Assembly: GCF_029892045.1 (NCBI RefSeq)
Contig: NZ_CP120367.1
Location: 1,364,001-1,428,000, forward strand
Length of the DNA stretch: 64,000 nucleotides
Direction of reading: 5' to 3'
From: Sinorhizobium numidicum
GTDB lineage: Bacteria > Pseudomonadota > Alphaproteobacteria > Rhizobiales > Rhizobiaceae
Made by a program: the position numbers and the translations under genes. Positions 35,061-43,272 of the stretch are shown piece by piece. The notes under the pieces are model-generated. The model ran no database searches and was not told the DNA's origin. It saw nothing but the letters and a program-made list of their open reading frames with translations. Numbering within the stretch: position 1 is the first letter of the stretch; the number at the start of each line of letters is the position of its first letter.

Positions 35061-36187
35061 TGGCTCGCCTCGGCCACCGGGAGTGTGGCAGCTCGAACGG
35101 CAGGCCGTGAAGCCAGATAGGCGGAGACGTCCTCTATCTGTTGCTCGCCAAGCCGCCTAGCGATCGTCGCCATGATCCTGCCATAGGCGGTTCCGGCGCG
35201 GCCTCCCCGTTGCCACAGGCGCAATTGCTCGGCGATATAGTCGGCATGCTGGCCCGCGAGCGCAGGGAAGTGAGGCGACTGCCGTCCGGAATGACAGCTC
35301 AAACAGGCCGGAACCTTCTCTTCGGGAATGCCGCGAGTTGCTATCGCTTCTCCGCGCCTGAGCTGCTCAGGATCGTGCGCGGCGGATGGCTTATCTGCAA
35401 CCGGCGCAAGTGCGGAATAGTAGGCCGCCAGGTCCCGCATCTTTCCGTCCTCCAGCAGATATGCGACAGGTTGCATCGCGCCGCTTGTCCGAGTTCGCTG
35501 CGCATATTCCCGAAGACTGCGCAGGAGATATGCCTCCGGCTGTCCTGCCAGCCGGGGAATGCGGTCGCCATTGGTGGGGATGCCCTCGCTTTCGTGACAG
35601 CGCGCGCAGCGGGTAAAGACGCGGCTGCCCGCCAATCCGTCACGCCCTTCGTCGCCGGCGCCGCGGGTGAGCCCTGCAAGGCCGGAGTAATCGCCGGTCC
35701 GTTCTAGCGGATGGGTGAGGAAGGCTGTCAGCGCCCAAACCTCGTCGTCCCGCTTCGTATCGGGCCAGGCGGGCATTCCCGTATATTTGAGGCCATGCTT
35801 GACGATCCAGAAGATCTCCTCCGGCGAGCGCCGAGCAATCGTTACTGTCAGATCGGGAGGCGAGGGCAGCATGCCGCTGACGATGGGGTTGATCAACTCT
35901 CCGGGCCGACCGTGACAGGACACGCAGCCCCCTTCATAGTGGGAGGCGCCGAGGCGGATCATTCCTTCGTCATCGAGCGGCGGGGCCTCGATCCAAGAAC
36001 TGTGGGTGGCTATCGACTGTTCCCGGACTTTCTCAAAAAGCCACGTTGTGACGCTCAGATGATCAGTTGAGGCTGCAACGTTGTAGATACCGGACCACAC
36101 GAACAGCGCGCCGGTGAGCATCAGGCCGCCGGCGGCTACCCCGAACGCCATCGCAACCGTCCGCCACGTCAGGTTTTTCAGCTCCAC
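35057..36187 (-). CDS. Membrane-anchored tri-heme cytochrome c
   Basis: 376 residues with one N-terminal membrane anchor (VAMAFGVAAGGLMLTGALF, about residues 11-29) and three CXXCH heme sites: CVSCH near residue 88, CARCH near 195 and CLSCH near 296. Methionine ligands are likely in GMPAWP, AMQPVA and GRIMATIA. It faces the periplasm and would feed electrons to the caa3 oxidase. It overlaps the CtaG-like gene by ten bases and ctaC by four. Confidence 0.88.
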   Translation of the reverse strand: MELKNLTWRTVAMAFGVAAGGLMLTGALFVWSGIYNVAASTDHLSVTTWLFEKVREQSIATHSSWIEAPPLDDEGMIRLGASHYEGGCVSCHGRPGELINPIVSGMLPSPPDLTVTIARRSPEEIFWIVKHGLKYTGMPAWPDTKRDDEVWALTAFLTHPLERTGDYSGLAGLTRGAGDEGRDGLAGSRVFTRCARCHESEGIPTNGDRIPRLAGQPEAYLLRSLREYAQRTRTSGAMQPVAYLLEDGKMRDLAAYYSALAPVADKPSAAHDPEQLRRGEAIATRGIPEEKVPACLSCHSGRQSPHFPALAGQHADYIAEQLRLWQRGGRAGTAYGRIMATIARRLGEQQIEDVSAYLASRPAVRAATLPVAEASQ

Positions 36188-36774
36188 GCTTCTTCACCCG
36201 TGTTCGGCCGCGTTGGTGCCGGATTCGCTGCTTCTGCATCCATCGCGAGCAGCCATCGCCCCGCTAGGGCGATACCCGCCAAGACATAGGTTGCCGGACA
36301 GGCGGCCAGCATGATCAGCCCTGCTAATTGTTGATCGGCCAGTGTCGTGTCGAAGACCGAGGCGCCATGGCCCGCGTGTGATCCGGCAATGCCCGAATAG
36401 AGCGCTCTTGGCGAAAAGACGAAAAGCACGGCCAGCAGACAATAAAGCTTACTGGTGACGAGGAGGGCGACGATCGGCTTCCAGCGGCGATCTGCATCGA
36501 AACGGAGGACCGCCCACCAGAAGAGGAAGGCACTGAGGAGGAGACTAGCATACATCAGCAAGTGAACCGGCTGGGAGGTCAGCGCTCTGTTGAGGAGAGG
36601 TGGTGCGTGCCAAGCCCAAAGTACGATCAGCTGCGCGATCGTTGCGAGTTGCAGCATACCTGGAGCGGGTTCTGGTCGTTCGCGCCAGGTATGGGATAGA
36701 CACATCGCGGCAAGTGGCGCGACCAGGTTCATGAGCAGGATGTGCAGGACCATGTGGCTCGCTAACGGTCCCAT
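36178..36774 (-). CDS. CtaG-like cytochrome c oxidase assembly membrane protein
   Basis: 198 residues with about five hydrophobic segments and histidine-rich edges: MGPLASHMVLHILLMNLVAP, LIVLWAWHAPPLLNRAL and AGSHAGHGASVFDTTLADQQLAGLIM. These features fit the caa3-type CtaG assembly family, linked to copper insertion. ATG 36774 has AGGGG seven bases upstream; the longer upstream frame is polar and was rejected. Its start overlaps the stop of a 37-residue ORF (TGATG). Confidence 0.8.
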   Translation of the reverse strand: MGPLASHMVLHILLMNLVAPLAAMCLSHTWRERPEPAPGMLQLATIAQLIVLWAWHAPPLLNRALTSQPVHLLMYASLLLSAFLFWWAVLRFDADRRWKPIVALLVTSKLYCLLAVLFVFSPRALYSGIAGSHAGHGASVFDTTLADQQLAGLIMLAACPATYVLAGIALAGRWLLAMDAEAANPAPTRPNTGEEAWS

Positions 36775-36887
36775 CAGTTCGCCCCTCCTGTCCCGCCGAC
36801 CGTGAGCAAGATGCCGAAAGGGACTATGGTGGCCGCGAGCACTCGCGCCAGCGAGAACGCAAGCGAACCATGCCCTGCTCCGGCCAT
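36774..36887 (-). CDS. 37-residue putative membrane microprotein leading the oxidase operon
   Basis: ATG 36887 is preceded by GGAGGG at five bases, an excellent ribosome site. The frame encodes 37 residues beginning MAGAGHGSLAFSLARVLAAT, with one hydrophobic segment (about 9-30), and ends TGA overlapping the ctaG-like ATG. The tight TGATG junction implies translational coupling and supports a real gene. It may be an assembly factor, a small oxidase subunit, or a leader that sets ctaG expression. No family is recognised. Confidence 0.6.
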   Translation of the reverse strand: MAGAGHGSLAFSLARVLAATIVPFGILLTVGGTGGAN

Positions 36888-36923
36888 GCCAGCCCTCCAT
36901 ATTCTGCTGCCCTAAGAACGTGA

Positions 36924-36948
36924 AACAGCCTGGAAGGACCATGGTTCC
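36924..36948 (-). promoter_or_regulatory. Candidate RpoE2/EcfG-type promoter of the oxidase operon
   Basis: On the minus strand GGAAC is followed after 18 bases by TT (gTTT), fitting GGAAC-N18/19-TT. It lies about 40 bases upstream of ATG 36887, the first ORF of the operon. No FNR/FixK box (TTGAT-N4-ATCAA) was seen nearby. Confidence 0.45.
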
Positions 36949-37036
36949 CCTGGCCGCTGATGTGTTTTTGATGCGGGGCTTACCTCAGTGCTCGGCCATT
37001 TATTTGCCGCTTGGACATTGACGGTGCGTTGCACCT

Positions 37037-37135
37037 GTAGTGCCGCGCATCTGTTCAGACGCACAAAGATCGCGTAGCACTATGAATTGCTGCATGTTTC
37101 CGTAGATCGGCGCCGATCTAAGGAAACAGTAGCCT
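37037..37135 (+). repeat. RIME-like palindromic element
   Basis: Complete copy with several substitutions: GCGCATCTGTTCAGACGCAC, GATCGCGTAGCACTATGAAT, then a hairpin of GTAGATCGGCGCCGATCTAAG and AACAGTAG. It separates the oxidase operon's upstream region from the end of the TetR gene. Confidence 0.75.
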
Positions 37136-37164
37136 AATGCGCCGATCTCGTCCGCATTGGCTCG

Positions 37165-37851
37165 CTATTCTGCCTCGAGAAAAGCCCGGGCGAATCCGTC
37201 CTCCGCCACTTGGATTGTGCCGTCGGGCAGCTTCAAAAGCCGGTCGATTGCAACGCCGTAAAGCCGCAGCCGGTCGTCAAGCAAGCGCGCAGCTTCGTCG
37301 ACATTCCCCTGTTCGGTTTGGCGCAGAGCCTGATGCATGACCTCACGAAACGTCAGACGAAGCTGCAGCAGCATGTCGGCGAAAGCGTTTGGATCCGGAA
37401 CGTCGAAGATTCCTTCCTCCCCTCCCCTCTCGAGGATGGCAGAGATGAGGGGAGCAGCGATTTCTCTAACCGTTTGATCGATCTTGTGAAAGAGCACGAC
37501 GTTCTCGGGCCTGAACAGGACGTCGAATGTACCGTGCAACTGCGGCGCCAACTCGACGTTCAGTCGCCGCGAGCCGGCCATGAGAGCGTTGAGCCGGTCA
37601 ACCGCATCGAGCGAGGGATCGTCGAGCACTGGCTGCAACTCGGCAAGGCTGTCGCGTGCGAGGCGCGCCGCGAGCGCCTCGAGCAGCGACTCCTTCGACG
37701 CAAAGTAGTGGTAGAACGCCCCCTTCGACACGCCGGCCTCACGAATGATGTCGTTCACCGTCGTGTTGTCGTAGCCATTGGCAAAAAACAGCCGCTGGGC
37801 GCAATCGAGAAGCTCGGCGGATCGTGTTTCGGGCGATTTTATCACTCGGGC
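37165..37851 (-). CDS. TetR-family regulator of the adjacent efflux operon
   Basis: About 228 residues with a TetR HTH near the N-terminus (AQRLFFANGYDNTTVNDIIREAGVSKGAFYHYFASKESLL) and a helical ligand domain. TTG 37851 places the HTH close to the start and follows a GGGGAAA stretch; a TTG at 37908 would add about 19 residues. It is divergent from the HlyD/permease/ATPase operon. A perfect 19-bp palindrome between them is the probable operator, so it likely represses both units until a toxic ligand binds. Confidence 0.85.
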   Translation of the reverse strand, partial: ARVIKSPETRSAELLDCAQRLFFANGYDNTTVNDIIREAGVSKGAFYHYFASKESLLEALAARLARDSLAELQPVLDDPSLDAVDRLNALMAGSRRLNVELAPQLHGTFDVLFRPENVVLFHKIDQTVREIAAPLISAILERGGEEGIFDVPDPNAFADMLLQLRLTFREVMHQALRQTEQGNVDEAARLLDDRLRLYGVAIDRLLKLPDGTIQVAEDGFARAFLEAE

Positions 37852-37935
37852 CAACGCTATTTCCCCAGATGGCAGCGGACGATTATTGGAAGCACTACGC
37901 GCGAGCAAACCAGCTCGTCGTCGTTGGAGTTATAA

Positions 37936-37954
37936 TAGACCGACGGTCGGTCTA
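37936..37954. promoter_or_regulatory. TetR-type operator palindrome
   Basis: TAGACCGACGGTCGGTCTA is a perfect 19-bp palindrome with nine-base arms around one G. A TATAAT hexamer ends at its first base (37931-37936), so binding would cover the promoter of the operon starting at 37997. Symmetry and size suit a TetR dimer. Confidence 0.75.
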
Positions 37955-37996
37955 ATGCTATAGGTCTTCTCAACGATAACCGTTCAGGAGTGTTTC

Positions 37997-39004
37997 GTGC
38001 GGTCGATGCGCTGGATTGTGGGCACCCTCGGCCTTGCGGTGGTAGCCGGTTCGGCAGCCTGGTACATATGGCGGCCGACGACGGTCTCGGTCATCGCCCC
38101 ATGGCGCGGCGATGCAGCGGAGATCGTCTATGCGAGCGGCACGGTCGAGCCGCGCACCTGGGCCAAGGTGGCTCCTGTGGTCCGCGACAGGATCGCGGAA
38201 CAGTGCGACTGCGAAGGGTCGCGGGTCGCACGAGGCGACGTGCTTGCTAGGCTTGACGACAGCGAGGCGCGCGCCTCGCTCGGCGAGCTCGAAGCGCGGC
38301 TTGCCCTTGCGCAAGAAGAGTTCCGGCGCCTTTCCGTGCTCGCGGAAAGAAACGTGACGAGCCAGCAGGCGGTCGATCGCGCTCGCACCGACCTCTTGCA
38401 GATCGAAGCATTGGTCGCCGGGCAAAAGGCGCGACTCGAAACCTACGTGTTGCGAGCGCCGAGCCCCGGCGTTGTGCTCAGGCAGGACGGCGAGGTGGGC
38501 GAGGTCGCCGAGCTCGGGACGGTGCTATTCTGGGTCGGCGAGCCGAGGCCACTCCTTGTCGTCGCCGAGGTCAACGAGGAGGATATCCCGCGGGTCGAGG
38601 TTGGTCAGCGTGCGCTACTCAGGGCCGACGCTTTCCCAGGTGAAGAGCTCGACGCGGTGGTCGACAGCATCACGCCCAAGGGCGACTCCGTAACGAAGAC
38701 CTACCGCGTCCGCTTGCGCCTGCCCGACGACACGCCGCTTAGAATCGGCATGTCGACCGACGTGAACATCGTGACACGCGTCTCGAAGAATGCGCTCCTG
38801 ATATCGTCGGTCGCGATTGAAGGGAACGAGGTGTTCGTGGTCGAAGGGGGGACGGCACGGCGGCGCGAAATCCGCATCGGAATTCGCGGCGCCAACGGCG
38901 TCGAAGTGCTGGCCGGGATTGACGAGAACGCCCGCATCGTCTCACCCTATCCTCCCCTCGCCGACGGCGCACGCGTGACCATTGCCGCCGCCCAAGAGGA
39001 ATGA
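37997..39004 (+). CDS. HlyD/MacA-like efflux periplasmic adaptor
   Basis: 335 residues: an N-terminal membrane anchor (IVGTLGLAVVAGSAAWYIW), a biotinyl-lipoyl half (ASGTVEPRTWAKVAP, GSRVARGDVLARLDD), a short coiled-coil hairpin at about 80-140, the second lipoyl half (YVLRAPSPGVVLRQDGEVGE) and beta-barrel and proximal domains. It links an inner-membrane ABC exporter to an outer-membrane channel, which is not encoded here. The start is GTG 37997 with AGGAG six bases upstream. Its stop overlaps the permease ATG (ATGA). Confidence 0.88.
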   Translation: MRSMRWIVGTLGLAVVAGSAAWYIWRPTTVSVIAPWRGDAAEIVYASGTVEPRTWAKVAPVVRDRIAEQCDCEGSRVARGDVLARLDDSEARASLGELEARLALAQEEFRRLSVLAERNVTSQQAVDRARTDLLQIEALVAGQKARLETYVLRAPSPGVVLRQDGEVGEVAELGTVLFWVGEPRPLLVVAEVNEEDIPRVEVGQRALLRADAFPGEELDAVVDSITPKGDSVTKTYRVRLRLPDDTPLRIGMSTDVNIVTRVSKNALLISSVAIEGNEVFVVEGGTARRREIRIGIRGANGVEVLAGIDENARIVSPYPPLADGARVTIAAAQEE

Positions 39005-40251
39005 GAAAGATGCCCCTCATCTTCGATATCGCAGCCACGCACATTGCCGGCCGCGGACGCCAGATGCTCGTTGCGGTGTTCGGGGTCGCGGTCGGGGTCG
39101 GCTTCTCCATCGCCATGGCGGCACTGATGCAAGGCGGGCAGGACGATTTCGTCAGGCAACTGGTCGACACGATGCCGCATGTCGATATCACCGACGAGCG
39201 ACGCACGGCCCGGCGCCAACCGGCGGAGGACGCCTTTGCGGCCGTTGTGATCTCGGGTCTGAGACCGCGCGACGACCGGCGCGGGATTATCAACCCCACC
39301 GCGGCAACCTCCTGGCTCGAAAGCTGGATCCCAGGACGTTTCGCGCCAAGCCTCAAGGCGCAAGGTGTCATTCGCTACTCCAGCCGCGAAGTGGGTGCAG
39401 CAATCATCGGGGTTGACCCCGAGCGCGAACTTGGCGTGTCGCCAATCGCCGAGGACTTCGTCGAAGGCAGCTTCGCGGCGCTTGCCGCGGGCGGCAACAA
39501 TGTCCTCATCGGCGACACTATGGCGACACGGCTCGGCGCGGGGCTGGGCGACACGATTACGGCCGTGTCTTCGGAAGGACTGACGCGCAACTTCAAGATT
39601 GCCGGCCTGTTTCACACCGGCACCACCGCGCGCGACGAGGGCGAGGCCTATGTGCTTTTGAAGAATGCGCAGGTCCTCTCTAGCCGGCCGAATGCCATCA
39701 ACGAGATCCGCATCAAGCTCGAGGATCCGAACCGTGCTCCGTCGGTAGCGCGCCGCGCCGAGGCCGAACTTGGCTATAAGGCCGTGGCGTGGCAGGAGGC
39801 GAACGAGTCGATTCTTGAAGCGCTCGTCGTGCGCAACGTCATCATGTACACGGTCGTCGGCGCGATCATGTTGGTTGCGGGCTTCGGCATCTACAACATC
39901 ATTTCCACCATCACACACGAGAAAGCGCGCGATATCGCGATCATGAAGTCTTTGGGTTTCCGAGAGGCCGACATGCGCCGTCTTTTTCTGCTTGAAGGCG
40001 TAGCGATCGGCGCCGCCGGCTCCGCGCTCGGCTGGCTGCTCGGCTCTTCCATGACCTATGCGCTCTCGCTCGTGCGCTTCGAGATCGCCGCGACCGGGCA
40101 GGAAATGACGCATCTGCCGATCGCCTGGAGTGTGCTTCACTACATCATTGCCTCGACCTTTGCCCTCGGCTCGGCGGCGGTGGCGGGGTACCTGCCGGCG
40201 CGGCGCGCCGCTCGGCTCAACCCGGTCGAGATCATCCGGGGCGCGTCATGA
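39001..40251 (+). CDS. ABC exporter permease (MacB/FtsX-like)
   Basis: 416 residues: one N-terminal membrane helix, a large periplasmic MacB-PCD-type domain (about 40-270) and three C-terminal FtsX-type helices (VVGAIMLVAGFGIYNIISTI, VAIGAAGSALGWLLGSS and a final segment near LGSAAVAGYLPARRA). The conserved ARDIAIMKSLGF region precedes the second helix. It works with the neighbouring adaptor and ATPase. ATG 39001 overlaps the adaptor stop and its own stop overlaps the ATPase start, so the three are translationally coupled. Confidence 0.88.
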   Translation: MRKMPLIFDIAATHIAGRGRQMLVAVFGVAVGVGFSIAMAALMQGGQDDFVRQLVDTMPHVDITDERRTARRQPAEDAFAAVVISGLRPRDDRRGIINPTAATSWLESWIPGRFAPSLKAQGVIRYSSREVGAAIIGVDPERELGVSPIAEDFVEGSFAALAAGGNNVLIGDTMATRLGAGLGDTITAVSSEGLTRNFKIAGLFHTGTTARDEGEAYVLLKNAQVLSSRPNAINEIRIKLEDPNRAPSVARRAEAELGYKAVAWQEANESILEALVVRNVIMYTVVGAIMLVAGFGIYNIISTITHEKARDIAIMKSLGFREADMRRLFLLEGVAIGAAGSALGWLLGSSMTYALSLVRFEIAATGQEMTHLPIAWSVLHYIIASTFALGSAAVAGYLPARRAARLNPVEIIRGAS

Positions 40252-40919
40252 GTGCGCTGATCGAGGCCGAGAAGCTGACGCGCGTGCTGCCGGAGACGGT
40301 TCCCGTCACACTGGTCAGCAATGTCACGCTTTCGATCGGCGAAAATGAGTTCGTCGCAATCACCGGACCATCAGGGTCCGGCAAGTCCTCGCTCCTCTAC
40401 CTGCTCGGCCTGCTTGACCGGCCGACCGCAGGCACCCTGAGGATCGCCGGCCGCGACACCGAGCCCATGGACGAGCGCGAGCGCGCAGCCACACGGCTTT
40501 CCACGCTCGGCTTCGTGTTCCAGTTCCACTTTCTGTTGCCAGAGTTCACCGCGCGCGAGAACGTCGAGATCCCAATGCGCAGGCTCGGGCGGCTCAAGCG
40601 GGCGCAGATGCGGGAGCGGTCCGGCGAGTTGCTCACATCGCTGGGGCTTGGCGACCATCTGGAGAAGCGACCCGACCAGCTTTCGGGCGGGCAACGCCAG
40701 CGTGTCGCGGTCGCGCGCGCGCTCGCCAACGATCCGGCGCTGATCCTCGCCGACGAGCCGACAGGTAGCCTCGACAGCCGCAGCTCCGAACAAGTCTTCA
40801 AGATCCTCGAAAGCCTAGTGCGCGACCGCGGTAAGACGGTCGTGGCGGTGACACACGATCTCGATATGGCCGCGCGCATGGACCGGCGGATCGAGCTTAT
40901 TGACGGCAAGATCAGCTAG
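40248..40919 (+). CDS. ABC transporter ATP-binding protein (MacB/LolD-type)
   Basis: 223 residues with Walker [17 protein letters not shown]-loop [14 protein letters not shown], signature [15 protein letters not shown], Walker [14 protein letters not shown] and switch His in [11 protein letters not shown]. It drives export through the adjacent FtsX-like permease. It is last in the TetR-controlled operon. The substrate is unknown; macrolide-like compounds, lipoproteins or peptides are possible by family. Confidence 0.9.
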   Translation: MSALIEAEKLTRVLPETVPVTLVSNVTLSIGENEFVAITGPSGSGKSSLLYLLGLLDRPTAGTLRIAGRDTEPMDERERAATRLSTLGFVFQFHFLLPEFTARENVEIPMRRLGRLKRAQMRERSGELLTSLGLGDHLEKRPDQLSGGQRQRVAVARALANDPALILADEPTGSLDSRSSEQVFKILESLVRDRGKTVVAVTHDLDMAARMDRRIELIDGKIS

Positions 40920-41166
40920 AGCGGATGAGAAGGGGCGCGAACGTCCATTTTCGCAACGCTCAATCCTTGCCGCTGTGGCTTCCTTATCTGGCCGATCCGG
41001 AAGCGCTGCGTCGGCGGGCCTTCTCAATCGACCAAGAACAACCGAGCACGCCCTGTCACAATTATTTGGCCGAAGGGGCGCAGCTTCGCTCCGGGCCAAG
41101 CGTGGCGGTTTTTCCGCCGATGCTGCGCAGCATGGTACGCGCTGCAGTTCTAAATCGCCGACGCAG

Positions 41167-42093
41167 TCAGGACGAAAATGCTGGAGGCTCGGCGACTGCC
41201 TTTGCCTCCTGTATCAACCAGCTGCCGAGACGATCAACAGGCTGGTCCGCCCGATCTGGCCGGACCAGCCAATAGCCGCGTTCTGGAGCCTCAAGAGTAG
41301 GTCCAACGGTCACCAGAAGGCCGGAGGAAATATGAGCGTCCACCAGACCTCTCCACCCGATCGCGATCCCCTGACCTCCGATCGCGGCCTGCACAACAAG
41401 CGCGTAAGTGTTGAAGCTCAGGTCGACGTGGCCCGACTGTGCGTCTCTTACGGTCTTGAAGTGCGCGAAATACGTGGCCCACTCGAACCAGGGCGAGAGT
41501 GATGAGGTATCGAGATGAATCAGGGTCGATTTTGCGAGCGCTGAAGGGTCGGTGAACGGCCCGTTTTGTTCAGCAAAAGCGGGTGTGCACACTGGCGCGA
41601 CAACTTCTGGCAAAAGCAGGATGGCGTCCACGCCGAAATCGCGCTGCGCCCCGAAAGCGACTGCTATGTCGTTCTCCCTCAGGAGTTCCCGCTGAAGCCT
41701 TTGCGTGGCGACGATTTGGATATCCAGCTCCGGGTAAAGCAGACGGAACGCGTGCATTCGAGGCATCAGCCAGAGCGAAGAGAATGCGTAATCTGTCAGC
41801 AATCGAATAGTTGCACGCTCCCGGTCCGCGCGAAAGCCGCGAACCGTATCGTCGATTTCCCGGACCGCTCGCAGTGCGATCTCAAGGAGTTTTTGGCCCG
41901 CGGGCGTGAGCTCAACGCCGCGGTGGACGCGCCTCAACAGTTCTACTCCGATCTGCTCCTCTATGCGTCGAATCTGATAGCTCATCGCTGGCTGCGACAT
42001 ACCAAGCGCAAGCGCAGCAGAGCTCAGGTTGCCCCGTTTGCCTACCTCGACGAACAGGCGCATCCAGCCCAAATCCACCGATCGTTCTCGCAT
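41167..42093 (-). CDS. LysR-type regulator of choline-O-sulfate use
   Basis: 308 residues: a LysR winged HTH at about 5-65 (SSAALALGMSQPAMSYQIRRIEEQIGVELL) and a periplasmic-binding-type effector domain with an LLTDYAFSSLWLMPRM start. It is divergent from the choline-binding protein and choline sulfatase, the arrangement of the putative choline sulfate-utilisation transcription factor family (TIGR03418, recalled). It probably activates that operon in response to choline-O-sulfate or choline. The 97-base divergent region contains no operator I could define with confidence. Confidence 0.85.
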   Translation of the reverse strand: MRERSVDLGWMRLFVEVGKRGNLSSAALALGMSQPAMSYQIRRIEEQIGVELLRRVHRGVELTPAGQKLLEIALRAVREIDDTVRGFRADRERATIRLLTDYAFSSLWLMPRMHAFRLLYPELDIQIVATQRLQRELLRENDIAVAFGAQRDFGVDAILLLPEVVAPVCTPAFAEQNGPFTDPSALAKSTLIHLDTSSLSPWFEWATYFAHFKTVRDAQSGHVDLSFNTYALVVQAAIGGQGIAIGWRGLVDAHISSGLLVTVGPTLEAPERGYWLVRPDRADQPVDRLGSWLIQEAKAVAEPPAFSS

Positions 42094-42190
42094 AGAAATT
42101 CCTTATAGGAGAGATCAAGAAAACCCATCTTCACAGGGGATCAAAATACAGACACGAATACAAAAATCAAATAACACCAAGGGGAATAAG

Positions 42191-43141
42191 ATGAAGAGAA
42201 ATTCTGCTTTCGCCGGTCTTGCGCTGGGTCTCCTTCTCTCGGTCACCGGCACGGAAGCGGCTCGCGCGGCGGATGACGACACCTGCAAGGTGATCCGAAT
42301 GTCGGATCCGGGTTGGACCGATATTACCGCAACAAATGCTGTTGCGAGCCTGCTGCTCGACGCGCTCGGCTATGAGGCGGACATCAAGACGTTGTCAGTT
42401 CCGATCGGCTACGAGTCGATGAAGAACAAGGAGATCGACGTTTTCCTCGGCAACTGGATGCCGGCGCAGAAGGCGTTCATCGAAGATCTGAAGAAGGCCG
42501 ATGCCGTTGAAATCGTGAACCGCAACCTCGAAGGAGCGAAATTCACGCTGGCGGTACCTTCATACGTCACTAAAAGAGGCATCAAAGACTTCGCCGACCT
42601 TCAGAAGCATGGCGATGAGTTCGAGCACAAGATCTACGGCATCGAGGCGGGTGCGCCGGCCAATGCCAGCATTCAAAAAATGATCGATGCCAACGACTTC
42701 GGACTTGGAGAATGGGAGCTGGTGGAGTCCAGTGAGCAGGCGATGCTTTCCCAGGTGGACCGAGCGGCCAAGGACGAGGCACCAATTGTCTTTCTCGCAT
42801 GGGCACCACACCCCATGAACGATCGGTTTGAGATTTCATACCTTTCTGGCGGCGACGCCTATTTCGGACCGAATTATGGGGGCGCTGAGGTTTACACCCT
42901 TGCCCGGTCCGGTTGGACGAAGATGTGTCCCAACGCGGCTGCCTTCTTCAGAAAGCTGTCGTTCGATATCGGGATGGAAAATGCGCTGATGGGAAAAATC
43001 CTTGAAGGCGAAGATGCCAAAGAGGCGGCAACAGCTTGGCTGAAGGAGCACCCACAGTCGCTCGACAACTGGCTGACGGGCATAACGACCTTCGATGGCG
43101 GTCCTGGACTGGATAGCGTCAAGGCATCTCTCGGACTCTAG
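42191..43141 (+). CDS. choX: Choline-binding periplasmic protein (ChoX-like), orphan
   Basis: 316 residues with a signal peptide (FAGLALGLLLSVTGTEAARA, cut near residue 25) and a class II substrate-binding fold of the ProX/ChoX type: the start RMSDPGWTDITATNAVASLL and WMPAQKAFIEDL are typical of the choline-binding TIGR03414 family. Aromatic residues Trp, Tyr and Phe in these motifs could form the quaternary-amine cage. ATG 42191 has AAGGGG upstream. No ABC permease or ATPase follows, unlike the choXWV operon, so it must dock to a transporter encoded elsewhere. Confidence 0.87.
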   Translation: MKRNSAFAGLALGLLLSVTGTEAARAADDDTCKVIRMSDPGWTDITATNAVASLLLDALGYEADIKTLSVPIGYESMKNKEIDVFLGNWMPAQKAFIEDLKKADAVEIVNRNLEGAKFTLAVPSYVTKRGIKDFADLQKHGDEFEHKIYGIEAGAPANASIQKMIDANDFGLGEWELVESSEQAMLSQVDRAAKDEAPIVFLAWAPHPMNDRFEISYLSGGDAYFGPNYGGAEVYTLARSGWTKMCPNAAAFFRKLSFDIGMENALMGKILEGEDAKEAATAWLKEHPQSLDNWLTGITTFDGGPGLDSVKASLGL

Positions 43142-43188
43142 ATCACGATGATTTTAGGTCGGATCGACCCAAAATCATGAACGTGATC
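43141..43188 (+). terminator. Hairpin between choX and betC
   Basis: A long imperfect inverted repeat starts at the last base of the choX stop: GATCACGATGATTTTAGGTCG pairs with the downstream CGACCCAAAATCATGAACGTGATC, with one G-U-type mismatch and a two-base bulge, around a four-base loop. No T-run follows, so it may attenuate or stabilise the transcript rather than end it. Confidence 0.55.
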
Positions 43189-43272
43189 GATTCTAATAAG
43201 TTGGCGCGGGATGCGGGCGGAAAACCGCGCACACTTTTCCTCATCCCGCGCTAGACGCCAAGGAAACACTTA

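Noticed and set aside
42094..42190. LysR T-N11-A box or BetI-like site between the regulator and choX
   Set aside because: Several AT-rich half-matches exist, but none has convincing symmetry.
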